Assembly (NCBI RefSeq): GCF_945952405.1
Contig: NZ_CAMFIA010000003.1
Location: 186,001-250,000 of the forward strand
Reading direction: 5' to 3'
From: an uncultured Stenotrophomonas sp.
GTDB lineage: Bacteria; Pseudomonadota; Gammaproteobacteria; Xanthomonadales; Xanthomonadaceae
Length of the DNA: 64,000 bases
Below, one piece after another: positions 17,667 through 27,500 of this stretch. The position numbers and the translations under genes were made by a program. Position 1 is the first letter of the stretch. The number at the start of each line of letters is the position of its first letter. The notes beneath the pieces are model-generated. The model did not search any database, was not told the origin of the DNA, and saw only the letters and a program-made list of their open reading frames with translations.

Positions 17667-19388
17667 TCAGTTTTCCTCGGTCACGCGCAGCACTTCCTCG
17701 AGGGTGGTCTGCCCGCTCAGCGCCTTGGCCAGGCCATCCTCGTACATGGTGCGCATGCCGGCTTCGCGCGCGATGCGTTCGATCTCGCCCATGCCATCGC
17801 GGCGCATCACCGCACGGCGCAGCGCATCGTTCATCACCAGGAATTCCATGATGGTGGTGCGCCCCAGGTAACCGGTCGGCGCCAGCGCCGAGGGCTTCGG
17901 GCGATACAGGTGGATCGTCCCCTGCGGTTGCAGGCGGCGCAGCTCGAAGCGCTCGATCTCTTCCGGCGAGGCCGGGTAGCGCTCGGCGTGGGTCGGCTCC
18001 AGCCGCCGCACCAGGCGCTGGGCGAGAATGCCGTTGATGGTCGAGGTGAGCAGGTAGTCCTCCACGCCCATGTCGAGCAGGCGGGTGATGCCGCCGGCCG
18101 CATTGTTGGTATGCAGGGTGGACAGCACCAGGTGGCCGGTCAGCGCCGACTGGATCGCGATGCGCGCGGTTTCCAGGTCGCGCATTTCACCGATCATGAT
18201 GATGTCCGGGTCCTGGCGCACGATGCTGCGCAGGGCGTTGGCGAAGTCCAGCCCGATCTGCGGCTTGGCCTGGATCTGGTTGATGCCCTCGATCTGGTAC
18301 TCGACCGGGTCTTCGACCGTGATGATCTTGACGTCGGCGGTGTTGAGCTGGCTCAGCGCGGTATACAGCGTGGTGGTCTTGCCCGAGCCGGTCGGGCCGG
18401 TCACCAGCAGGATGCCGTGCGGCTGCTCCAGCACCTTGCGGAACTGCGGCAGGAACGCGTCGGTGAAACCCAGCCGGTGGAAATCGAACACCACCGTTTC
18501 GCGGTCGAGCAGGCGCATCACCACGCTCTCGCCGTGCGCGGTGGGCACGGTGCTCACGCGCAGGTCCAGCTCCTTGCCCTGCACGCGCAGCATGATGCGG
18601 CCGTCCTGCGGCAGGCGGCGTTCGGCGATGTTGAGCCGGGCCATGATCTTGATGCGGCTGATCACCGCGGCAGTGAGGTTGGCCGGCGGGCTCTCGCCTT
18701 CCACCAGCACGCCATCGACGCGATAGCGCACCTTCAGCCGGCTCTCGAACGGTTCGACATGGATGTCCGAGGCGCGCAGTTCCACGGCACGCTGGATCAC
18801 CAGGTTGACCAGGCGGATCACCGGCGCTTCCGAGGCGAGGTCGCGCAGGTGCTCGATGTCATCGACCGCGCCGCCTTCGCCGTCGGCGGTCTCGACGATT
18901 GCGCCCATCGCGCTGCGGCCCTGGCCGAACCAGCGTTCGACCAGGTCATCGATTTCCGCGCGCATGCCCAGCACCGGCGTCACCGGCACGCCCAGCGCCA
19001 GCTGCACGGCCTGCTGCGGGTAGGGATCATGGGCATCGGCCAGCCACAGCCGTACGCCCTGTTCATCCAGCGCCAGCGGGCATACGTGGAACTGCTTGAG
19101 GAAGCGCAGCGATAGCGGCAGGCCCTCGGCCAGGCCCTGCGGCGGGGCCTCCGGCAACTGCTTGCCTTCCAGCAGCGGCAGTCCCAGCACGTCGGCACTG
19201 GCCTGCGCCTGGTCACGTTCGGAGACCAGCCCCAGCCTGACCAGCAGGCCGAGCAGGCTGCCGCCGGCCTCCGCGTGCAGTGGCCGCGCCCGTGCAAGAT
19301 CTCCTTCCTTGAGCCGGCCACGCGCAAGCAACGCATCCAGGATGCGTCCTTCGACGTCGTCGGCAGCGGGTGCAGCAAGCGCGTTCAC
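17667..19388 (-). CDS. gspE: Type II secretion ATPase E
   Basis: A 573-residue hexameric ATPase powering pseudopilus assembly. The N-terminal GspE_N/MshEN-like region (about 1-150) binds GspL. Walker A is GPTGSGKTTT, the Asp box IITVEDPVEYQI, Walker B IIMIGEMRDLETA, the His box LVLSTLHTNNA. The zinc-binding C-M domain normally carries two CxxC pairs; the matching stretch here (RLEPTHAERYPAS ... LGRTTIMEFL) has no cysteine. GTG start at 19388 with AGGAG 8 nt upstream; first gene of the 11-gene operon. Confidence 0.95.
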   Translation of the reverse strand: MNALAAPAADDVEGRILDALLARGRLKEGDLARARPLHAEAGGSLLGLLVRLGLVSERDQAQASADVLGLPLLEGKQLPEAPPQGLAEGLPLSLRFLKQFHVCPLALDEQGVRLWLADAHDPYPQQAVQLALGVPVTPVLGMRAEIDDLVERWFGQGRSAMGAIVETADGEGGAVDDIEHLRDLASEAPVIRLVNLVIQRAVELRASDIHVEPFESRLKVRYRVDGVLVEGESPPANLTAAVISRIKIMARLNIAERRLPQDGRIMLRVQGKELDLRVSTVPTAHGESVVMRLLDRETVVFDFHRLGFTDAFLPQFRKVLEQPHGILLVTGPTGSGKTTTLYTALSQLNTADVKIITVEDPVEYQIEGINQIQAKPQIGLDFANALRSIVRQDPDIIMIGEMRDLETARIAIQSALTGHLVLSTLHTNNAAGGITRLLDMGVEDYLLTSTINGILAQRLVRRLEPTHAERYPASPEEIERFELRRLQPQGTIHLYRPKPSALAPTGYLGRTTIMEFLVMNDALRRAVMRRDGMGEIERIAREAGMRTMYEDGLAKALSGQTTLEEVLRVTEEN

Positions 19389-19461
19389 GTAGCTCTCCTG
19401 TCGATCGGCCCGACTTTAGCAGTTAAGCCGTGAGTTCCGCCGCCCCGCTGACCGCTTTGGT

Positions 19462-19502
19462 AAAAAGACGAAGCCCGTCACATGCAGCTGACGGGCTTCG
19501 TC
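19462..19502 (-). terminator. Rho-independent terminator of the protease gene
   Basis: A perfect 14-bp stem (19467-19480 with 19489-19502, GACGAAGCCCGTCA arm) with an 8-nt loop, followed on the minus strand by TTTTT. It lies 24 nt past the protease stop and separates that gene from the gspE promoter region. Confidence 0.92.
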
Positions 19503-19525
19503 CATTCAACTACGACACTGAGCGC

Positions 19526-21418
19526 TTACTGCGTGGCGAGAATGCTCACGCCGCTGTAAGCCGCTTCACCGACCACCTTGATGTAGTAGGTGCCGGCCGT
19601 GGCAGCGGTCACGCGCACCGTTTCCGAGGTGCCCGGGCGGGTCGAGCGCGCATCGTTGTCGGTGGCGCTCGGCTCGCGGCCCTTGGCCAGGTAGACCGAG
19701 ACGTTGCCGGTGCCGCCATAGGTGATGACGCTGAGCTGCTTGCCCGCCGCGGCTTCGAAGCTGTACAGCACGCTGCTGCCGGCGGCACCGCTGAGGCCAC
19801 CGATGGCCACCTTGTTGGTCAACGGCTTGGCCACCGGCCCGCAGTTCTCGGTGCACGGTGCTTCCAGCGCCTTGTCCAGCGCGGCCTTGGCGTCGACGAT
19901 GCCGGTGCCGATCGGGGTCGCGGACGGGATGCTGACCGGGAACGGACGCGCCGTTTCCTTCAGCAGCGTGCGCATGCCGGCCGGCGCCAGCGGATCGCGG
20001 TTGGCGGCAATCAGCGCGCTCTGCACCAGCGCCGCGACTGCGGCCACATGCGGCGCCGCCATCGAGGTGCCGGCCTTGCCCCCCAGGGTGTAGCCCTCGG
20101 TGGAACCGGCCGCCGGCGGCGAGGTCTTGCTGCTCGACACCGCCTGCCAGACATAGCCGTTCGGGTTGCCGTCGGTCACGCCGCCGCCCGGGCCGGACAG
20201 ATCGATGCGGGTACCGAAGTTGGAGTAGTAGGCCATCGCACCGGTAATGCCGGTCGCGCCGACCGAGACCACGCCATCGCAGTTCGCCGGACGGGCATTG
20301 GCGACATTCATCGAGTCGTTGCCCGCGGCCACCACGACCAGGGTGCCACGGTTGGTGGCGCCGGTGATGGCGGCCTGGTAGGCCGGATCACAGCTGCCGG
20401 AACCGCCCAGGCTCATGTTGATGATCTCGGCCGGGTTCTGGTTGGCCGGAATGCCGGCCACGGTGCCACCCGAGGCCCAGGTGATCGCATCGGTGATGTC
20501 CGACAGGGTGCCGCCGCAATAGCCCAGCACGCGTACCGGCAGCACCTTGGCCTTGTAGGCCAGGCCGGCGGTGTGCAGGCCATTGTTGGTGGCCTCGGCG
20601 ATGGTGCCGGTCACGTGGGTGCCGTGCCAGCTGCTGTCACGCACCGGCGAGCCGTCATAACAGGCATTGGCAGTGGGCATCCAGTCGCCGTAGTCGAGTG
20701 CACCCGGCACGCGGCCATCGGCAGGACGACGCGAGCGGCTGGCCTGGCTGATGAAGTCGTAGCCTTCCAGCAGCGTGCCCGCGGCGAAATCGGGGTGTTC
20801 GGGCAGGATGCCGGTGTCGATCACCGCGACCACGATGCCTTCGCCCTGCGAGACATCCCACGCCGCCGGCGCGTTGACGCCACCCACCGGGTTGTGGAAG
20901 TGCCAGTTATGGCTCTGGTAGTACGGATCGTTGGGTACGAAGTTCGGCGACGCGTCGGCCTTCGGCGCAGCCTCCAGCCGCGAGCTGGAACCGGCATCGA
21001 TCGGGTACATGATGGCGTCGGCCACCGCGTATTCCACGGTCGGGTCGGCCTTCAACTCGACCAGCACCTTGTCCAGGTCCGCACGCGCGATCCCGCCCTG
21101 CAGGCGGATCAGGTCGGCACCGATGCCGAGCTTGCGCGCCACCTGCGGACGCAGCGCAGCGCTGCGGGCAGCGGCATTGGCGCCTCCCACGGAGGCGCGC
21201 GAGAGCGCGGAGTTGACCACGGCCAGCTTGGCCGTTGCGTCGGCGGCAGCAGCGCTGCCTGCGCGGTACTTCACGATGATGCCATCGACCTGTTGCGTCT
21301 TCGGGCCGGACAACGGCGCACTTACCTTCAGGTCGGCGGCCTGTGCCAGGCCAACACCGGTCAGCGACAGCACGGCGGCTGCCAACACGTTGATGCGAAG
21401 GTTCTGCTTCTTGATCAC
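19526..21418 (-). CDS. Secreted subtilisin-like serine protease (S8) with C-terminal PPC domain
   Basis: 630 residues from GTG 21418 with AGAGGA upstream. The signal peptide ends at LAQA (residue 27), followed by an inhibitor-like propeptide to about 150. The catalytic triad is D201 (VVAVIDTGI), H265 (WHGTHVTGTI) and S452 (GTSMAAPHVAA), with oxyanion N367 (AAGND). Paired Cys in the catalytic domain fit extracellular maturation. The C-terminal 110 residues resemble a bacterial pre-peptidase C-terminal (PPC) domain. It matches the S. maltophilia/Xanthomonas extracellular protease family, which leaves through the Xps system encoded next door. Confidence 0.9.
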   Translation of the reverse strand: MIKKQNLRINVLAAAVLSLTGVGLAQAADLKVSAPLSGPKTQQVDGIIVKYRAGSAAAADATAKLAVVNSALSRASVGGANAAARSAALRPQVARKLGIGADLIRLQGGIARADLDKVLVELKADPTVEYAVADAIMYPIDAGSSSRLEAAPKADASPNFVPNDPYYQSHNWHFHNPVGGVNAPAAWDVSQGEGIVVAVIDTGILPEHPDFAAGTLLEGYDFISQASRSRRPADGRVPGALDYGDWMPTANACYDGSPVRDSSWHGTHVTGTIAEATNNGLHTAGLAYKAKVLPVRVLGYCGGTLSDITDAITWASGGTVAGIPANQNPAEIINMSLGGSGSCDPAYQAAITGATNRGTLVVVAAGNDSMNVANARPANCDGVVSVGATGITGAMAYYSNFGTRIDLSGPGGGVTDGNPNGYVWQAVSSSKTSPPAAGSTEGYTLGGKAGTSMAAPHVAAVAALVQSALIAANRDPLAPAGMRTLLKETARPFPVSIPSATPIGTGIVDAKAALDKALEAPCTENCGPVAKPLTNKVAIGGLSGAAGSSVLYSFEAAAGKQLSVITYGGTGNVSVYLAKGREPSATDNDARSTRPGTSETVRVTAATAGTYYIKVVGEAAYSGVSILATQ

Positions 21419-21538
21419 GTCGAATTCCTCTTCTGGGTCATGGATCGAACCAACACTGCGGCCATCATTCCTTGACGACTCCCGGCCGGCCCAGCCGGGA
21501 TTGCCGTGACCTCCCCCCAGGCCCTCGTTGCAGGTGCT

Positions 21539-21564
21539 GCGCCGGCGTGGGTGGCCGCCGGCGC
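21539..21564. terminator. Strong hairpin after the adhesin gene, no U-tract
   Basis: A nine-base-pair perfect stem GCGCCGGCG/CGCCGGCGC with an 8-nt loop begins 12 nt after the adhesin stop. No T-run follows on either strand, so it may be an RNA-stabilising or pausing hairpin and not a true terminator. Confidence 0.4.
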
Positions 21565-21575
21565 GATGGAGTGGC

Positions 21576-24500
21576 TTACCAGCCGAAGCCGGCACCGACG
21601 CCGACCGAGCTGTCGTCGCTGCTGAAGGCACCGCCGAAGGTCACCGTGGCGCGATCGCTGATCGCACGCTGGTAACCCAGCGACAACGCCGATTCGCCGC
21701 CCTGGAAACCAATGCCGACGCCGACCCGGTTCTGGGTGCGGATGCCGGCGGCACTGGTGGCCATGTTGAGCATCGCGGCGCTCATCGCACCCTGGCGGTC
21801 GATGCGGCGATCCATGTGGCGCAGGCGTCCGTCGATCTCGCCCTTGAACACATCGAAGCTGTCGGCGACGGCCTGGACGCGGCTGTCGGTATAGCTGTTG
21901 GCGGTGGCCATGCCGCGGTCGAGCTGGCCCTTGTTGACCGCATCGGTAGCGTTGGTGCCGGCGGCGACGTTGGCGACCTGGCGCTCATTGCCCTCACTGC
22001 CGACCGAGATCGTATTGGCCCGGTCGGCAACCGAGCCCTGGCCCAGGGCAATGGCATTGCTGGCGGTTGCGGTCGCGCCCTGGCCGATGGCAGTGGACGA
22101 TGCACCGCTGGCGATTGCGCCATCACCCACCGTGACCGAGTTGGCACCGCTTCCCGGTGTGCCCACCGGAATGCCGGCCCCCGCCGCGGCAGCCGTTGGC
22201 GTGCCCTGCACGCGTGCGCTGCTGGCCGGCGCCGCATCGGCCACTGCCGGTGCCTCGGCAACACTGGCCAACGGGCTTTCATCCAGCGCTGCACTCATCG
22301 CGCGCAGGCTGGCGGTGCCGCTGCGGCTGCCACTGGCGGTGCGGCGGTCGATCTCGCTGACCTTGCGGTCCAGTGCACCCAGCGCATCGCCGACGTTGCT
22401 GTAGGTGGCGCCCTGGATCACGTAGTTCGGCGCCACGAACACGCCCTGCATGCCGACGCTGGCACCACCACCGAGGAAGCTGGCGGCGTCGCTGAGCGAC
22501 TGGAACAGCTGGCCACCATTGATCGCCTGGCGGCTGCCGGCGGCGATGCTGCCGGCACCGACGTTGTCGATCGTGGTGCCCTGGAAGCCGGACAGGGTCA
22601 GGCGATCGCGGCTGGCATCGTCGTAGCCGACCGCGCTGGCGGCCGTGGTTTCCACCGTGGCGATGCGCGAATCGAAATCGCCGACGCGGGTTTCCACCGC
22701 CCCCACGCGCTGGTTGGTGACATTGAGCTGCGAACCGGTGACGGCATCGCTGCTGCCGGCGCCGATACGGCCGTCGGCCACATTGACGATCCGGCGCGTG
22801 GCCGGGCCGTCGCTGCCATTGCCACCACCGACCGACACCACGTTGGCATCGAGGGCGCGCGATCCTGCGCCGAGCGCGACCGAGTTGGCTCCGGAGGCAC
22901 CGGCACTGTTGCCGATCGCCACCGCACCGTTGCCGATCGCCACCGCGTTGGCGCCCAACGCGTTGCTGCGCGCGCCGCTGGCGCTGGCGGCCGAGCCGAA
23001 CGCGGCGGCATCACTGCCACTGGCACTGGCGGTGCCGTTGCCACTGGCCTTGAGGTAGCGCGCGGTGCCATCGGCGGTCGCGGCAACCGCGTCCAGCTGG
23101 CCGCGGTTGACCGCATCGGTACGCTCGGTACCGGCGGCGACACGGGTGATCTGGCGATCACTGGTGCTGCTGCCCACCGACACGGTGTTGGCACGATCCG
23201 CCACCGAACCCGCGCCGAGTGCCACGCTGCCGGCAGCGCTGGCGGTGGCACTGGCACCCACCGCCGTTGCATTGGCACCGGTGGCCTTGCTGCCGTAGCC
23301 GGCGGCAGTGCCAAGGCGACCGCTGGCGTCTGTGTAGCTGCCCAGCGCCGAGGCGCCATCGGCAGACGCACTGGCGCGGAAGCCACTGGCCTGCGACTGG
23401 GCGCCGCTGGCGGTGGCCTGTGCGCCACTGGCGGTGCTGTAGGCGCCCTTGGCCTGGGCCCCGGCGCCGGTCGCGCTGGCGCTGGTGGCACTGGCGCTGG
23501 CTCCGCTGCCCAGGGCGATGCTGTCGACACCGCTGGCCTGCGCGGCATTGCCCAGCGCGGCGGCATTGCTGCCGGTGGCCAGTGCATCGAAGCCGACCGC
23601 CGTGGCATTGGCCGCCATCGCATTGGCACCGCTGCCAAGCGCGGTGGCGCCGGCACCGATGGCATTGGCCGCATTGCCGGCGGCCAGCGCGTTGTCACCG
23701 TCAACCAGTGCACCCGCCTCGCCATCGGCATTGCCGCTGGCCTGGAACTGGCGACCGGTCTTGTCGGCGACGCTGGCCACCGCATCCAGCTGGCCCTTGT
23801 TCACCGCATCGGTGGCTTCGGTGCCGGCTGCGACGTGGGTGACCTGGCGTTCGCCACCGGCCTTGCCGACCGCTACCGTGTTGTCGCGGTCGGCCTTGGA
23901 ACCGGCACCGAGCGCGACGCTGTTGCTGCCGTTCGCCGTTGCGTTCGCACCCAGGGCGGTTGCGTTGGTGCCGGCCGACCAGGCATTCCAACCGATCGCA
24001 GTGGCGTAGTCCTCGGTGGCCCATGCACCGGCACCGAACGCCGCCGCACCGGTGCCACTGGCACGCGACGGAATCAGGCCGAAGTAGGTGCTACCACCGA
24101 TCGCCACGCTCTCGGCGCCGCTGGCCTCGCTCGACTGGCCGACCGCAACCGCGCCGCTGCCGGCAGCGGCCGCGCCGAAGCCCACCGCCGTGGTGTTGGC
24201 ACCGCTCGCCGCCGAGCCGTAGCCGAGTGCGGTGCCGAGGCGGCCGCTGGCTTCGGCATAGCCGCCAACGGCGGTGGTGCCATCCGCGGAGGCCGCACTG
24301 CGGAAGCCACTGGCCAGGGCCTGGGTACCGCTGGCGTTGGCCTCGGTGCCGGTGGCCGTGCTGTACGCGCCGCTGGCCTGGGCACGCGCACCGAGCGCGC
24401 TTGTACCCAGCTCGCTGGCGCTGGCGCCGCTGCCGAGGGCCACGCTGTCGTCGCCGGTGGCCTGTGCCGTGCTGCCGAGTGCAGCCGCATTGTTGCCGGT

Positions 24501-27500
24501 GGCCAGCGCATCGATACCCACCGCCGTGGCGCTGGCGGCCAGTGCATTGGCGCCACTGCCGAGTGCGGTGGCACCGTTGCCGATCGCGTTGGCAGCATCG
24601 CCCGCCGCCAATGCGTTGTCGCCCTCGACCAGGGCACCGGTTTCACCATCGGCGTTGCCACTGGCCTGGAACTGCCTGCTGGTCTTCGCTGCCACCGCGG
24701 CCACGGCATCGAGCTGGTTGCGGTTGACCGCATCGGTGCCCTGGGTGCCGTCGGCAACGTTGGTGATCTGGCGGGTATTGCCACCGCCGCCCACCGAAAC
24801 CGTGTTGTCACGGTCGGCGATCGAGTCCGCACCCAGCGCCACGCTGTTGGCGGCGCGCGATTCGGCCGCGTTGCCCAGCGCAGTGCTGTTGATGCCGCCC
24901 GACCAGGCGCCACCACCGACCGCAGTGGAGTAGTTGCCCGAGGCTTCGGTGGCCAGCGTGCCGAACAGCGAACCGCCGATGGCGACGCTGTTGGTGCCGG
25001 TGGCCAGGCTGCCCTGGCCGGTAGCGGTGCTGTAAGCCCCCGAGGCTTCCGAGTCACCCCCCAGTGCCACGCTGTTGGATCCGGAAGCCTTGGCGAAATT
25101 GCCGAACGCGGTGGCATTGAAGGCCGAGGCCTGTGCATAGCCACCGATCGCCGTGCTGTAGCCACCGGTAGCCTCGGCACCGATACCGAACGCGGCCGAC
25201 GCCGTACCGCTGGCCACGCTCTCGCTGCCGACGGCGGTGGCGGCACTGCCGCTGGCGTTGCTGAAATAGCCCACTGCCACGGCTTCTTCGCCAGACGCTT
25301 CAGACAGCGCGCCACTGGCAGTGCTGCCGGCGCCGCTGGCGATGCTGGCCGCGCCGAAGGCTGCACTCTGTTCGCCGCTGGCCTCGCTCTCGGTACCATG
25401 CGCGGTGGCGTATTCACCGAGGGCCTGTGCATTCGCACCCACCGCGCTGGCATTGGCGGCGGTGGCCAGTGCATTGAAGCCCAGCGCCTGGGCGTTGCCG
25501 GCCAGCGCATTGGCACCACTGCCAAGCGCGGTGGCGCCATTGCCGATGGCGTTGGCGGCATCACCGGCGGCGAGGGCGTTGTCACCCTCCACCAGTGCAC
25601 CGGCCACATCCTCGCCATTGCCGCTGGCCTGGAAGAAGCGGCTGGTGGTCGCTGCGGTGGTCGCCACCGCATCCAGCTGCGCCTTGTTCACCGCGTCGGT
25701 GGCCTGGGTGCCGGCAGCGACGCTGGTGATCTGCCGCTCGTTGCCCGCGCTGCCGACCGACACCGTGCGTGCACGGTTGGCAACCGAACCGGCGCCCAGC
25801 GCGACGGCGTTGCTGGCACTGGCATTGCTGCCCGCACCAAGCGCGATCGCGCTCTCTCCGCCTGCCACCGTATTGGTGCCGATGGCGATGCTGTTGAGGC
25901 TGTTGCCCAGCGCCTGGAAGCCGAGTGCCACGCTGTTGTCGCCATAACCGAAGGCACCACGGCCCACTGCAGTGGCGCTGGCACCATTGGCCCAGCTGTT
26001 GTAGCCGATGGAGGTGGCACCGCTGCCACTGGCCCAGGCGGCGTTGCCGAAGGCCGATGCATTGGTGGCGGTGGCCCATGCGCCGGAACCGAACGCGCTG
26101 GCACCACTGGCCGTGGCCCAGCTGTAGCCACCGACGGCGGTGCTGTCATCGCTGCTGGCAAATGCACTGTCGCCCACCGCGACCGCATAGCTGCCGGTTG
26201 CGCGCGACTTGCCACCCGCAGCGAAGCTGTTGTCGCCACTGGCCCTGGCGGCAGTGCCGAAGGCACTGCTGGCGGCACCGCTGGCCTGCGCGCCGCTGCC
26301 GACCGCGGTGGCATCGGCGGTGGCGGTGGTGCCGACCTGCTGTACCTTGCCATCGGCGCCGATGATCGGCTGGTTGAACTCATCGTAGGCCTGGCCCAGG
26401 CCACCGATGGCAACGCCTCCGTTGCCGGTGGCCGTGCTGTTGCGGCCGACGGCGACGCTGTCATCGCCGATCGCCGATGCCGCCGCGCCATGCGCAACGG
26501 CGCCGGCACCGATCGCATTGCTCGACGAGCCGATCGCGATGGCGCCCTCGCCTTCGGCCAGCGCGCCGGCATCGCTGCCAGCTTCCGGCTGCGCCTGGAA
26601 GAAGCGCGCGGTGGCGTCGGCGGTGCCGGCCACCGCATCCAGCTGGGCCTTGTTCACCGCGTCGGTGGCTTCACTGCCGGCAGCAACGCTGGTGATCTGC
26701 CGCTCGTTGCCAGCGCTGCCGACCGCCACGCTGTTGGCGCGCACCGCCTCGGAGTTGGCACCGAGCGCAACACTGTTGGCACCCCGCGCCGTGGCGTAGT
26801 AGCCCACGGCGGTGCTCTGCGCGCCGCTGGCCCAGCTTTGCGCACCCAATGCACTGGCGTTCTCACCCGGTGCGTAGGCGAAGTAGCCGACCGCGCTGGC
26901 TTCGGTGCCGGACGCTTCGCTCAGGCTGCCGTTGGCTACGCTGCGGTCGCCACTGGCGATGGCACCGGCGCCGACCGCAGTCGCGGCTTCGCCGCTGGCC
27001 TGGGTCTGCACGAAGAAGCCCAGCCCCGGAATCAGGTCGGCCGGGCCACCAATGGCGACGCTGCTGGTGCCGGTGGCATTGCTCTGCGTGCCCAGTGCGG
27101 TGGAGTAGTCACCGATGGCATTGGAGACTGCACCGAAGGCAGACGCCTGCGCGCCGGACGCATAGGCGCCCACGCCGTAGGACGATGCCGCAAAGCCGCT
27201 GGCATCGGCACTGGCGCCGACCGCGGTGCCGCCGACACCGGCACTGGTCGCGCCGGTTTCCACCGGCACGCCGCCACTGGTGATCAACGGATTGCCGTTG
27301 GCGTCCACCGCAGCACCGCCCACGGCGACGCTGCCAGGGCCGTTGGCCTGCGCGTTGTTGCCGAATGCCGCACTGTTCTGGCCCGAGGCCAGCGCGTTGT
27401 TGCCGACTGCGGTGGCGTTCTGCGCGACGGCGGTAGCGCCGGCGCCGACCGCCGTTGCGCCCTTGCCGATCGCATTGGCGGCCTCGCCGGCGGCCAGCGC

